NCBI GenBank assembly: GCA_022821985.1
Contig: JAJECP010000037.1
Span: 1 to 64,000 of the forward strand
DNA: 64,000 nt
Direction of reading: 5' to 3'
DNA from: Acidimicrobiia bacterium
Lineage (GTDB): Bacteria; Actinomycetota; Acidimicrobiia; Acidimicrobiales; Poriferisodalaceae
Positions 8,975 through 17,381 of the stretch are shown piece by piece. Under the pieces are notes generated by a model. The model was not told the DNA's origin, did not search any database, and saw nothing but the letters and a program-made list of their open reading frames with translations. The number at the start of each line of letters is the position of its first letter. Positions within the stretch are counted from its first letter, which is position 1. Position numbers and translations under genes: made by a program.

Positions 8975-10147
8975 ATGAGTGGCGCCACCGGCACGGACCA
9001 CGGTGCTCCCACGCCGACGCATGACGGCCACGTCAACGAACCTGAGCGCTTGGCCTCGGCCTTCTCGTCGATCCTGCGTGGCGCGGGGTTGGTCGTCACC
9101 ATCCGCCGTGTCATGGCATTCACCGAAGCGCTGCGGCTGCTGGGGGTTGGGGGCCGTGAGGACGTGTACTGGGCAGGCCGTGCGACGCTGGTGGGCAGTC
9201 CGGCCGACATCGGCGTCTACGACCGGGCTTTCGCGGTCTTCTGGGAGGGTCGCGCGCCCAGCGGGATCGTCGTGGAGCTGCCGCCGATCTCGGTGACCCT
9301 GGCTACCGACACAGACGACGACAGTGGCGCGGCGCCGCCGGGCGACAGCGATGAACCCGATGCCGGCCCGACGCTGCGGGTCCGCTACAGCGATGTCGAG
9401 ACGCTGCGCCACAAGGACTTCGCCGATTGCAGCGACGGCGAGCTGTCTGAGCTGCACTCGCTGATGGGCGAGCTGCGCTTCCAGGCAGTCACCCGCCGCT
9501 CGCGGCGTGCCGTGCGGGCCAAACGCATCTCCCGGCGTCCCGACCTGCGTCGCACCATCCGCCGCGCCTTGCGCACGGGTGGTGAGGCGATACGGCGCGA
9601 GTTCTTGGTCGGCGATCGCAAGCCGCGCCGTTTGGTGCTGCTGCTCGACGTGTCGGGATCCATGGAGCCCTACGCCCGGGCGCTGGTGCGGTTCGCTCAC
9701 GCCGCGGTGATCGGCCGCACCCGGGTGGAGGCATTCACGATCGGCACGCGGCTCACCCGGGTCACCCGCGAGCTGTCATCCCGCGATCCCGACGCCGGCT
9801 TGGCGGCCGCTGCCGACTCGGTACAGGACTGGTCGGGCGGCACCCGGCTGGGCGCCACGCTGCACGAGTTCAACGATCGATGGGGAGTGCGGGGCCATGC
9901 GCGGGGAGCCATCGTGGTGATCTGCTCGGACGGCTGGGATCGTGGCGCACCTGACGAGCTGGCCGAGCAGATGGCCCGTCTGCACTTGGTGACCCACCGG
10001 CTTGTCTGGGTCAACCCGCTGAAGCACACTCCCGGCTACGCGCCGCTGGCTCGTGGCATGGCTGCTGCCTTGCCGCACGTCGACGAGTTCATCGAAGGCC
10101 ATTCCTTCGATTCACTCGAACACCTGGCTGCAGCCATCGCGGCTTGA
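8975..10147 (+). CDS. coxE: VWA-domain protein (CoxE-like)
   Basis: A 390-residue protein with a C-terminal von Willebrand factor A domain. The metal-ion-dependent adhesion site is complete: DVSGSM at about residues 225-230, the Thr in WSGGTRLGATL, and the Asp in CSDGWDRG. The N-terminal half is the CoxE-specific region, with an acidic linker (DTDDDSGAAPPGDSDEPDAG) near residues 110-130 and a basic stretch (RRSRRAVRAKRISRRPDLRR) before the VWA domain. Paired MoxR and VWA proteins work together in metallo-enzyme maturation; here the partner is the coxD product. The ATG at 8975 is preceded by GAGCGGGACGCC. Confidence 0.9.
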   Translation: MSGATGTDHGAPTPTHDGHVNEPERLASAFSSILRGAGLVVTIRRVMAFTEALRLLGVGGREDVYWAGRATLVGSPADIGVYDRAFAVFWEGRAPSGIVVELPPISVTLATDTDDDSGAAPPGDSDEPDAGPTLRVRYSDVETLRHKDFADCSDGELSELHSLMGELRFQAVTRRSRRAVRAKRISRRPDLRRTIRRALRTGGEAIRREFLVGDRKPRRLVLLLDVSGSMEPYARALVRFAHAAVIGRTRVEAFTIGTRLTRVTRELSSRDPDAGLAAAADSVQDWSGGTRLGATLHEFNDRWGVRGHARGAIVVICSDGWDRGAPDELAEQMARLHLVTHRLVWVNPLKHTPGYAPLARGMAAALPHVDEFIEGHSFDSLEHLAAAIAA

Positions 10148-10222
10148 CGCTCGCAGCATCGCGACATCACCCGACGCACGACCTTCCGATACCGCAACAA
10201 TGTCAATAGGGAGACTGGGGAT

Positions 10223-10540
10223 ATGGACGAGATCTTGGATGACATCGACCGGTGGCAGGCAGCTGGCCAACGAGTGGCCGTGGCGCGGGTGGTGGACATC
10301 GAAGGCTCGGGGCCACGCGACCCAGGCGCCGCGATGGCCGTGAACGAAGAGGGCGAAGTCGCCGGCTCGGTCTCGGGCGGTTGTGTCGAGGGCGCTGTGG
10401 TCGGCGAGGCACTCGAGCTGCTGGGTGGGCGGCGGGGCCCGGGGATCACCACCTTCGGCTACAGCGACGATGAGGCATTTGCCGTCGGGCTGACCTGCGG
10501 TGGCACGATCCACCTGTTCGTGGAGGAACTCGACTGGTGA
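10223..10540 (+). CDS. XdhC/CoxI family protein, N-terminal domain as a separate gene
   Basis: A 105-residue protein equal to the N-terminal XdhC_CoxI domain alone. The segment SVSGGCVEGAVVGEALELL is the family hallmark, and FGYSDDEAFAVGLTCGGTIHLFVE closes the domain. XdhC proteins bind molybdenum cofactor and hand it to the hydroxylase, promoting its sulfuration. In many bacteria this domain is fused to the Rossmann domain found in the next gene; here the two are separate frames overlapping by 4 bp (gtga), which implies translational coupling and a two-chain complex. Confidence 0.9.
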   Translation: MDEILDDIDRWQAAGQRVAVARVVDIEGSGPRDPGAAMAVNEEGEVAGSVSGGCVEGAVVGEALELLGGRRGPGITTFGYSDDEAFAVGLTCGGTIHLFVEELDW

Positions 10541-11343
10541 GTGCCGAGTCCAATCGCGGCAGTGCCGGCATCTACGAGGCATTCCGGGACGCCATCCGGG
10601 CCGAGGAGCCAGTCGCGCTGGCCACGATCATTGACGGCCCTGACGCTGGCGCGAAACTGCTCGTCCAGCCTGGCGAGGCGGCCCTCGGCACGCTGGGCGA
10701 CCCCGATCTCGACCGGGTGGTTGCACGCGATGCCCTCGGCATGCTGGATGCGGGCATCAGCGAGGTGCGCCACTACGGCCAGCACGGCGAAGCCCGCCAG
10801 ATGGATCTCAGCGTGTTCGTGGAGTGCCACGCCCGGCGCCCGCACATGGTGATCTTCGGCGCTGTCGACTTCACCCGGGCGCTCGCCTCGCAGGCCAAGC
10901 TGCTCGGCTACCGGGTCACCGTGTGCGATGCCCGGGAGGTCTTCGCTACGAAGCGCCGCTTCCCCATGGCCGACGAGGTGGTGGTGGACTGGCCTAATCG
11001 CCTGCTCGACCGCATCGGTGACGACCTGGGACCCCGCGATGCCGTCTGCGTGCTCACCCACGACCACAAGTTCGACGTGCCCGCCATCGTGGGCGCGCTG
11101 CCCACCCGGGTCGGCTATCTCGGCGCGATGGGTTCCCGCACCACCCATGAGAAGCGAACCGAGCGTCTCCGCGAGGCCGGAGTCACCGATGAAGATCTTG
11201 AGCGCGTCATGGCCCCCATTGGCCTCGACATCGGCGGCCGCACGCCCGAGGAGACGGCAGTATCGATCGTCGCAGAGATCATCGCCTCGCACACCGGCCG
11301 CCAAGCTCCCCGCCTGAGGGATGGCGAAGGTCGCATCCACTGA
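10537..11343 (+). CDS. XdhC Rossmann-domain protein
   Basis: A 268-residue second half of an XdhC/CoxF-type maturation factor. The C-terminal XdhC Rossmann domain is seen from about residue 100: PHMVIFGAVDFTRALASQAKLLGYRVTVCDAR, VCVLTHDHKFDVPAI, GYLGAMGSRTTHEKR and the terminal IGLDIGGRTPEETAVSIVAEII, all family motifs. The first ~95 residues resemble a second, Cys-poor copy of the N-terminal XdhC domain (VALATIIDGPDAGAKLLVQPGEAALGTLG). Start GTG 10537 overlaps the preceding stop. Likely role: Mo-cofactor insertion into the hydroxylase. Confidence 0.9.
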   Translation: MSAESNRGSAGIYEAFRDAIRAEEPVALATIIDGPDAGAKLLVQPGEAALGTLGDPDLDRVVARDALGMLDAGISEVRHYGQHGEARQMDLSVFVECHARRPHMVIFGAVDFTRALASQAKLLGYRVTVCDAREVFATKRRFPMADEVVVDWPNRLLDRIGDDLGPRDAVCVLTHDHKFDVPAIVGALPTRVGYLGAMGSRTTHEKRTERLREAGVTDEDLERVMAPIGLDIGGRTPEETAVSIVAEIIASHTGRQAPRLRDGEGRIH

Positions 11344-11363
11344 ACCCGGCGGCAGCCGCCCGG

Positions 11364-11376
11364 TAGCGTCAGCGCG
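11364..11376 (+). promoter_or_regulatory. Leaderless-type -10 of the acyl-CoA dehydrogenase gene
   Basis: TAGCGT, 7-nt spacer, then ATG 11377. Confidence 0.5.
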
Positions 11377-12543
11377 ATGGACTTCACCCAAAACGAGGAC
11401 CACGAGGCGATCCGCGAGGGCGTGCGGCGCGTCTGTGCAGACTTCCCCGACGAGTACTGGCGCGAGCGCGACGAGAAGCACGAGTTCCCCTGGGACTTCT
11501 ACAACGCGATGGCCGAGGGCGGCTGGGTCGGCATCGCCATTCCGGAGGAGTACGGCGGTGGCGGCCAAGGCATCACCGAGGCATCGATCGTGCTGGAGGA
11601 GGTAGCTGCCAGCGGGGCCGCCATGAACGGCTGCTCAGCCCTGCACCTGTCGATCTTCGGCATGGAGCCGGTCCGCAAGTATGGCTCGGAAGCACTGGCC
11701 AAGGAGATCCTGCCGGGTGTCGCCGACGGCTCCATCCACGCCGCCTTCGGCGTCACCGAGCCCGACGCCGGCACCGACACCACGTCGATCCGTACCCGGG
11801 CCGAGCGTGACGGAGACGAGTACGTGATCACCGGTGCCAAGGTGTGGACCACCAAGGCACCGTTCTGCGACGTGTGCCTGCTGCTGGTGCGCACCACGCC
11901 CAAAGAGCTGTGCGACGGCCCGACCCAGGGCATGACGCTGCTGCTGGTCGACCTGCAGGACCCAGCAGTCGACATCACCCCGATCCCCAAGGTGGGCCGC
12001 AACGCCGTGGTCTCGTGCGAGGTTCGTTATGACGGGCTGCGCGTGCCGGTAGACCGTCGCGTCGGCGAGGAGGGCGAGGGCTTCCGCTACATCCTCGACG
12101 GCCTCAATCCCGAGCGGATCCTGATCTCGGCTGAGGCGCTGGGGATCGGCCGGGTCGCCTTGCGTCGCGCCGCCGAGTACGCGAAGAGCCGGGTGATCTT
12201 CGGCCGCCCGATCGGCCAGAACCAGGGCATCGCCTTCCCCCTGGCCGACAGCCATGCCCGCCTGCACGCAGCCGAATTGGTGGTGCGCGACGCGTCGTGG
12301 CGCTACGACAACGGCCTGAGCTGCGGCGAGCAAGCCAACCTGGCCAAGTACCTGGCGTCGGAGGCGGCGTTCGAGTGCGCCGACCGGGCCATGCAGACCC
12401 ACGGCGGCTTCGGCTACGCCAAGGAATACGACGTGGAGCGCTACTGGCGCGAGGCGCGGCTGATGAAGATCGCGCCGGTCAGCCAGGAGATGGTCATGAA
12501 CTTCGTGTCGTCGAAGGTGCTCGGCCTGCCTCGCTCGTACTAG
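11377..12543 (+). CDS. Acyl-CoA dehydrogenase
   Basis: A 388-residue FAD enzyme that oxidises an acyl-CoA to the 2-enoyl-CoA. Family motifs in order: IPEEYGGGGQGITEASIVLEE (N-terminal helical domain), AAFGVTEPDAGTDTTSIRT (flavin/substrate strand), ITGAKVWTTKAP, then RVIFGRPIGQNQGIAFPLAD and the signature MQTHGGFGYAKEYDVERYWREARLMKIAP. Length fits the family (380-400). It sits between xdhC and the MobA-like gene; no functional tie to Mo hydroxylases is known, and its own -10-like element suggests separate transcription. Chain-length specificity cannot be told. Confidence 0.95.
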   Translation: MDFTQNEDHEAIREGVRRVCADFPDEYWRERDEKHEFPWDFYNAMAEGGWVGIAIPEEYGGGGQGITEASIVLEEVAASGAAMNGCSALHLSIFGMEPVRKYGSEALAKEILPGVADGSIHAAFGVTEPDAGTDTTSIRTRAERDGDEYVITGAKVWTTKAPFCDVCLLLVRTTPKELCDGPTQGMTLLLVDLQDPAVDITPIPKVGRNAVVSCEVRYDGLRVPVDRRVGEEGEGFRYILDGLNPERILISAEALGIGRVALRRAAEYAKSRVIFGRPIGQNQGIAFPLADSHARLHAAELVVRDASWRYDNGLSCGEQANLAKYLASEAAFECADRAMQTHGGFGYAKEYDVERYWREARLMKIAPVSQEMVMNFVSSKVLGLPRSY

Positions 12544-12552
12544 CCGAGTTCA

Positions 12553-12614
12553 GCGCCAGGGCCCGAGCGGCCCGTGAGCCCGTATCGAATCGAGACTGGG
12601 AACTAGAGCGGGAA
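12553..12614 (-). repeat. Intergenic repeat copy 3
   Basis: Reverse-orientation copy between the acyl-CoA dehydrogenase and the MobA-like gene. The core at 12560-12579 is identical to copies 1 and 2; the arm CCCGCTCTAGTTCCCAGTCTC is degenerate relative to copy 1. Confidence 0.72.
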
Positions 12615-12645
12615 ACGACTGGTGACCTAACGGGAAGGTTCCTCG

Positions 12646-13242
12646 ATGAGCGCATTCGTGGAGGAATGGCGGCCAGTGTCCACGGCGGGAGTGCTGCTGG
12701 CAGCGGGGGCTGGGACCCGGTTCGCAGGCCCGCGGCACAAGCTGCTGGCGGACCTCGACGGCCAGAGCGTGGTGAGTCGTGCCTTGGGCTCGCTGCTCGA
12801 GGCGTCGCTCGAGGCCGTCGCGGTGGTCACGGGCGCGGTGGATGTTTCCGGGGTGTTCGCAGCGACCGGCAGCGACATCGCCGTGATCGACAACGATCGC
12901 TGGGAATCGGGGATTGCGTCATCGGTTCGCTGCGCTGCTTCGTGGGCGGCCCGGCAGGGCCACGAGGCGATCGTGGTGGGCCTGGCCGATCAGCCGTTCG
13001 TGACATCGGCGGCGTGGCGGACCGTGGCCGCCAGCGTGGCCCCGATCGCCGTCGGCACCTACGACGGCCGGCGGGGCAACCCGGTCCGGCTGGCACGCGA
13101 GGTTTGGCCGTTGTTGCCGCATGGCGGCGACGAAGGCGCCCGGACGGTGATGCGACGATTTCCGGAATTGGTGGTGCCAGTAGCCTGCGAAGGGTCACCC
13201 GACGACATCGACACCGTGGAGGATCTGCGCCGATGGAGCTGA
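12646..13242 (+). CDS. MobA-like nucleotidyltransferase (molybdenum cofactor cytidylyl/guanylyltransferase family)
   Basis: A 198-residue NTP transferase. The signature GVLLAAGAGTRFAGPRHKLLADLDG (residues ~14-38) is the nucleotide-binding loop of the MobA/MocA fold, and GLADQPFVTSAAWRTV contains the metal-binding Asp. In xanthine-oxidase-family systems such proteins attach CMP to molybdopterin; a location beside coxG, xdhC and coxD/E makes that the best guess. The 3' end overlaps the coxG start by 10 bp, so the two are translationally linked. GAAGGTTCC lies before the ATG. Confidence 0.88.
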   Translation: MSAFVEEWRPVSTAGVLLAAGAGTRFAGPRHKLLADLDGQSVVSRALGSLLEASLEAVAVVTGAVDVSGVFAATGSDIAVIDNDRWESGIASSVRCAASWAARQGHEAIVVGLADQPFVTSAAWRTVAASVAPIAVGTYDGRRGNPVRLAREVWPLLPHGGDEGARTVMRRFPELVVPVACEGSPDDIDTVEDLRRWS

Positions 13243-13922
13243 AGAGTGAATTCCGTGTTGGCATACCTGTCGAGCAGGCGTGGAGCACGCTGACCGATGT
13301 CGAGTTCATCGCGCCGTGCATGCCAGGCGCGCAGCTCACCGAGGTCGACGGCGATGAATTCAAGGGCGGTGTGAAGATCAAGGTGGGTCCGATCACGGCG
13401 CAATACAAGGGCGCCGCGAAGTTCGTCGAGCTCGACGAGGCCAATCGCCGGATCGTGCTGGAAGCTTCGGGACGGGACTCTCGCGGCGCGGGCAACGCAG
13501 CCGCAGAGGTGACCGCCGAGATGACGCCCGACGGCGATGGCACGGTCGTGTCGATCGCCACCGACCTGAAAGTCACCGGCAAGGTGGCGCAATTCGGCCG
13601 CGGCGTGATGGCCGACGTCACCGAGAAGCTCATAGGTCAGTTTGTGGATTCGCTCGAACAGAAGCTGTCCGAGATCGGCGACCAAAGTGATGCCGACGCC
13701 GCAGCGGACGATGCTCCGGCGGATGACGCTGAGGCGTCAGACGAGACCGGCGAGGCGTCAGACTCGTCTGGTCCGCGCCAGATCGAGATGGCCGAGCCGG
13801 AACCGGTCGACCTGCTCGAGACAGCGGGCCGGCCCATGCTCAAGCGCATCTTGGCGCCGCTCGCGGTGGTGGTGTTCTTCCTGTTCAATCGCCGCCGCAG
13901 GCGCAAGCGTCGCCAAGGCTGA
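13233..13922 (+). CDS. coxG: CoxG-like SRPBCC-domain protein with C-terminal membrane anchor
   Basis: A 229-residue protein. Residues 1-150 form the CoxG SRPBCC domain (MELKSEFRVGIPVEQAW, FIAPCMPGAQLTEVDGDEFKG, VGPITAQYKGAAKF). An acidic low-complexity linker follows (~150-190, rich in DA and SD), then a hydrophobic stretch LAPLAVVVFFLFNRRRRRKRRQ at the C-terminus that looks like a membrane anchor with a basic tail. CoxG is thought to tether CO dehydrogenase to the membrane, and this anchor fits. Start ATG 13233 overlaps the upstream gene; upstream open frame is shadow. Confidence 0.9.
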   Translation: MELKSEFRVGIPVEQAWSTLTDVEFIAPCMPGAQLTEVDGDEFKGGVKIKVGPITAQYKGAAKFVELDEANRRIVLEASGRDSRGAGNAAAEVTAEMTPDGDGTVVSIATDLKVTGKVAQFGRGVMADVTEKLIGQFVDSLEQKLSEIGDQSDADAAADDAPADDAEASDETGEASDSSGPRQIEMAEPEPVDLLETAGRPMLKRILAPLAVVVFFLFNRRRRRKRRQG

Positions 13923-13954
13923 GGGCTTGCCTACCGGCTCAGCCTCGTAGGGCG

Positions 13955-14596
13955 TTGCTCGTTCGTTGCGCCCCGGGCGCACCCCTGACGCCCACTCAAA
14001 TCGACGTGGTGGCTGCCTTGCTCGGCCGCCCGCCCCAGTGCGCCTTCGATGTGGCCGTGGCCCACGCCGACGGGCGGCCGGTGGTGATTGCCAATGCTCC
14101 ACTGCTCGATGATGGGCGCCCGATGCCCACCCGCTATTGGTTGGTCGATGTCGACCTGCGGCGGCGGGTGTCCCAGCTCGAGGGCGACGGCGGGGTCCGG
14201 GCGGCTGAGGCGGCTGTCGATCCCGAGGCGCTGTTTGCGGCGCATGATCGCTACGCCTCCGAACGAGATGCGCTGGTGCCCCCCGATCACCGCGGACCAC
14301 GCCCGACGGGCGGCGTCGGGGGGACGGCGCGAGGCGTGAAGTGCCTGCACGCGCATCTGGCGTATCGGCTGGCGGGCGGCGATGACCCCGTCGGCGAATG
14401 GGTAATGGCACGGCTCGGCGACAGCGGCGATGTGTCGGCCATCGAACGCTCCGCGACCGCGCCGGCATCCGGCCAGTCGGCGCTCGCCCCAGCTATCGGC
14501 GAAGCTGCGCCGTCGTCAGCACGGGCGTCGGCGTCGGGAGAGCCGACGCGTACGCGTGTCCGACCGCAGCCGCTGGCGGGCTCTGATGCAGGTTGA
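13955..14596 (+). CDS. DUF501-family protein
   Basis: A protein of up to 213 residues with the DUF501 core: DVVAALLGRPPQCAFDVAVAHADGRPVVIANAPLLDDGRPMPTRYWLVD at the N-terminus and GVKCLHAHLAYRLAGGDDPVGEWV later, the latter carrying the conserved KCLHAHxA motif. The final ~45 residues are an Ala/Ser/Arg-rich tail. DUF501 proteins have no known function but are nearly always found between ftsB and ppx in Actinobacteria (as in Mycobacterium). TTG 13955 is the most upstream start; GTG 14006 is an alternative and may be too short. The 3' end overlaps ppx by 11 bp. Confidence 0.85.
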   Translation: MLVRCAPGAPLTPTQIDVVAALLGRPPQCAFDVAVAHADGRPVVIANAPLLDDGRPMPTRYWLVDVDLRRRVSQLEGDGGVRAAEAAVDPEALFAAHDRYASERDALVPPDHRGPRPTGGVGGTARGVKCLHAHLAYRLAGGDDPVGEWVMARLGDSGDVSAIERSATAPASGQSALAPAIGEAAPSSARASASGEPTRTRVRPQPLAGSDAG

Positions 14597-15638
14597 GCCG
14601 TCGCCGGGTCCGGTTGCAGTCGTGGACTGCGGCACGAACACCACGCGCCTGCTCATCGACGACGGCGAGGGGCTCGGGCAGCGGCTGCTGCGCATCACCG
14701 GGCTCGGTCGAGGCGTCGACGCCGACGGTCGGCTTCGAGACGATGCCATCGGCCGTGTCGTCGACGTGCTGGGGGAATACCGCCAGATCATCGAAGACCA
14801 CCGGGCGGTCTCAGTACGGGCTGTGTCCACCAGTGCCGCGCGCGATGCCAAAAACAGTGCGGAATTCCTGCAGAGGGCCAGCGACGCGCTCGGGGCCGAT
14901 GTCGAGCTGCTGGATGGCCATGCCGAGGCCGCGTATGGGTTCGCCGGGGCCACCATCGGCTTGACCGATGTTGCCGGCCACGGCACGCCGTCCGACTCCG
15001 ACGCTGCGGCAGCTTCAGCTCTCGCGGAGGGACGCGCTGCGCTGGTGCTCGACATCGGCGGCGGCTCAACGGAGTTCGCCTACGGCATTCCGTCGGCAGA
15101 CGCCCATCCGGATGCCGCGACCTCCGTCGACATGGGCTCTGTGCGGTGGACGGAGAGATTCCTGGCATCGGATCCTCCTCGGCCTGAGGAGTTGAGTTCC
15201 GCGATCTCGGTCGCACGCCTGCATCTCGACGACATCGACCGCGATCACCCGGTCATCGCACGGGGTGCCGCGACCGCGCGGCTCGTGGGTGTCGCAGGCA
15301 CGGTCACGACGGCGGCTGCGGTGGAGATCGGCCTCGATCCCTACGATCCCGAGGTCATCGACGGGTTCGTGCTCAGTCGGGCCGCGGCCGAGGATGTCTT
15401 CCGCACGCTGGCCACCGAGCGGCTGGCCGACCGCGTCCACAATCCGGGCCTGCACGTCGATCGGGCGCCCGTGATCGTGGGTGGCTGCTGCATCCTCGTT
15501 GCGGTCATGCGTCACTGGGACATCGACGAGTGCATCGTGCGCGAGCGCGATCTCCTCGACGGCATAGCGGCTGAGCTCCGCGAGGCGCAGTCCAGCCCGG
15601 CGGCCGAGCTCCGCGACGGCGCCGATGCCGCTCGGTGA
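14586..15638 (+). CDS. ppx: Ppx/GppA family exopolyphosphatase
   Basis: A 350-residue ASKHA-fold phosphatase that removes phosphate from polyphosphate or the pentaphosphate of pppGpp. The phosphate-1 loop VVDCGTNTTRLLIDD is at residues ~10-24; RAVSTSAARDAKNSAEFL and the phosphate-2 region ALVLDIGGGSTEFAYG follow, and VGVAGTVTTAAAVEIGLDPYDPEVIDGF is the adenosine-type motif. ATG 14586 overlaps the end of DUF501. Length is a little above the short actinobacterial Ppx. A PPK2 kinase at 35246 is the only other polyphosphate gene in the window. Confidence 0.93.
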   Translation: MQVEPSPGPVAVVDCGTNTTRLLIDDGEGLGQRLLRITGLGRGVDADGRLRDDAIGRVVDVLGEYRQIIEDHRAVSVRAVSTSAARDAKNSAEFLQRASDALGADVELLDGHAEAAYGFAGATIGLTDVAGHGTPSDSDAAAASALAEGRAALVLDIGGGSTEFAYGIPSADAHPDAATSVDMGSVRWTERFLASDPPRPEELSSAISVARLHLDDIDRDHPVIARGAATARLVGVAGTVTTAAAVEIGLDPYDPEVIDGFVLSRAAAEDVFRTLATERLADRVHNPGLHVDRAPVIVGGCCILVAVMRHWDIDECIVRERDLLDGIAAELREAQSSPAAELRDGADAAR

Positions 15639-15656
15639 GCGCCGACGGCGCGCCGG

Positions 15657-15669
15657 TACTGTGCGCAGC
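15657..15669 (+). promoter_or_regulatory. Leaderless-type -10 of the GNAT gene
   Basis: TACTGT, 7-nt spacer, then GTG 15670. Confidence 0.45.
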
Positions 15670-16374
15670 GTGAGTCGCCTGCGCACCGAGCGGCTCGAGC
15701 TTCGCCCGCTCGTGCCGTCGGACTTCGCCCAATGGAACGAAGTCCGCGAACGGTGCCGCGATTGGCTGGCGCGCTGGGAGCCCCGCCCGCCCGCGGGCGC
15801 GCCCGATCCGTCACGCGACCCTCAGGCCTTCGCCAATCGCTGCCGTGTCCGTGAACGCGAGCGCACTCTGGGCACGGCCTTCGATTTCGGCCTCTGGCAC
15901 GAGGGCTGGTTCTGCGGCGAGATCAACGTCTCCCATGTGGCACGCGGGGCATTCCAGAGCGCCCACGTGGGCTACTGGATCGACGAGCGGCTGGCCGGCA
16001 AGGGGCTGGTCGCCGAAGGGCTGCTGGCGGTGTTCGGGTTCGCCTTCGACCAGGCCGGCTTGCACCGGGTGCAGGTGTCGATCATGCCGCGCAACGCCGC
16101 CAGCCTGCGGGTGGTGTCCAAGCTGGGGCTGCGCTCGGAGGGCATCGCGCAGGGGTACATCCAGATCGCCGGCGTGTGGGAAGACCACCAGCGTTTCGGC
16201 CTGACGCTGGAGGAGTGGCAGGTGCGCCGGGAAGAGATGGCGGCGCAGCTGCGGGCGGCCCGGCTGGGCCGCTCTCCGATGCCCACCGACGGGCAGGCGG
16301 AAGCAGCCGGCCAACCTGGCGGTAACCGCGGCGGCAGCCCGGCTCAGTCGTCGGGGTCCGACAGCCAGGCCTGA
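15670..16374 (+). CDS. GNAT-family N-acetyltransferase (RimJ/RimL type)
   Basis: A 234-residue acetyl-CoA-dependent acetyltransferase. The opening RLRTERLELRPLVPSDFAQW and the later VGYWIDERLAGKGLVAEGLLAVFGFAF (acetyl-CoA P-loop) and QVSIMPRNAASLRVVSKLGLRSEGIAQGY are classic for the RimJ/RimL group, which acetylates N-termini of ribosomal or other proteins. A Gly/Ser-rich tail (~200-234) is not part of the domain. Start GTG 15670 is taken because the motif begins at once and a TACTGT lies seven bases before. The 3' end overlaps the opposite-strand nuclease gene by 31 bp. Confidence 0.92.
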   Translation: MSRLRTERLELRPLVPSDFAQWNEVRERCRDWLARWEPRPPAGAPDPSRDPQAFANRCRVRERERTLGTAFDFGLWHEGWFCGEINVSHVARGAFQSAHVGYWIDERLAGKGLVAEGLLAVFGFAFDQAGLHRVQVSIMPRNAASLRVVSKLGLRSEGIAQGYIQIAGVWEDHQRFGLTLEEWQVRREEMAAQLRAARLGRSPMPTDGQAEAAGQPGGNRGGSPAQSSGSDSQA

Positions 16375-17303
16375 CCCGGCTCGCAGTCGGCCGAGATCGG
16401 GCACCAACGGCACGGCGGTCCGGGCACGCGCCGCGCTTCACGCCTGTCCGTTCGCAAGCTGATGAGCCGGCCGATGCCGTCGACGGTGCGACGCAGTGCG
16501 CTGTCGAGCACTCCGGCCGTCACAGCCTCGTGCTCGATGCGGCCTTCGGCAACGTAGAACGAGCCGATGCCCAGCGGCGGCACGCCCACTGACAGCGTCT
16601 CCACGAGCGCGTAGAACCGCAGGTCTTCGGGGTCGGTCGGCGTGCGCGATCCGGTCTTGAGGTCGATGATGACCTTGCCGGCACGTTGAAGGCCGTCGGG
16701 TCCGCCCAGCGGCGCAGGTGATCCGAGCGTGAGGTCGTACTTGCCGTTGAGCACGAATGCACCGCCGCACAGCCGTGCGCGGGCACGGACCTCGGCGGCG
16801 GGCCGCCAGGCACGCTGCATCGGCGGGAACGTCTCGCCGAAACGTGTGAGCAGTGCAACGCAGTTGGCGGTCAGATCGGCGAGCTCGCCGGCCGATGCGC
16901 GGGCCAAGAAGCTGCCGAGGCTGTCGTCGTCGGCGACGAGCCGTTCGAGAGCGGCATCGACGGCGTCCTCGGGTTCGAACCGCCGATGGGTCGACAGCTC
17001 GACCGCCTTGTGCAGCACGGTGCCGCGCGCCGTCGGTACCGACCATTCGAACGGAGTGTCGGCATCGGCGAGGTGTCGCGCTTCGCAGCCGAACACGCCG
17101 GCGAGGTCTCGCTTGGAAATCCACACGCCACGACTGTCGAGGCTGCGAGCCGCATCGACCAACTCGGTCAGCGCTGCTTCCGCGTCGTTGCGCAGCTCGT
17201 TGGCGAAGCCGGCCGGATACGTGGGACGGTGCTCTGCCGGCGTGCGGATCGCATGCAGCGCAGCCTGCTGCGCAGGAAGCAGTCCCGGAGCGGTCTCAGC
17301 CAT
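16344..17303 (-). CDS. PD-(D/E)XK nuclease with probable Fe-S cluster (RecB/Cas4-like)
   Basis: A 319-residue RecB-like nuclease-fold protein. The catalytic core is visible as LNGKYDLTLG (first acidic residue) and KVIIDLKTGS (D-x-K with a downstream DLRFYALV motif IV helix). The C-terminal CRWCPISADC triplet of Cys, together with an isolated Cys near residue 73 (FGCEARHL), matches the four-Cys iron-sulfur arrangement of AddB/Cas4-type nucleases. No CRISPR or recBCD partner is nearby, so a stand-alone DNA repair role is inferred. Convergent with the GNAT gene; ATG at 17303. Confidence 0.85.
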   Translation of the reverse strand: MAETAPGLLPAQQAALHAIRTPAEHRPTYPAGFANELRNDAEAALTELVDAARSLDSRGVWISKRDLAGVFGCEARHLADADTPFEWSVPTARGTVLHKAVELSTHRRFEPEDAVDAALERLVADDDSLGSFLARASAGELADLTANCVALLTRFGETFPPMQRAWRPAAEVRARARLCGGAFVLNGKYDLTLGSPAPLGGPDGLQRAGKVIIDLKTGSRTPTDPEDLRFYALVETLSVGVPPLGIGSFYVAEGRIEHEAVTAGVLDSALRRTVDGIGRLISLRTDRREARRVPGPPCRWCPISADCEPGQAWLSDPDD

Positions 17304-17381
17304 GTGTGCTCATTGTTGCCGTCCCCGCACCCGCTGCGGCACCCGCCTTTTGATGTAACACCTCTCAGTGATGATGGGCAC

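Noticed and set aside
7919..9700. 593-codon minus-strand open frame across coxD/coxE
   Set aside because: Shadow frame opposite two well-identified genes; no family features.
10223..11343. Possible stop-codon read-through between the two XdhC genes
   Set aside because: The two genes are in different frames and overlap by gtga, so coupling rather than recoding explains them.
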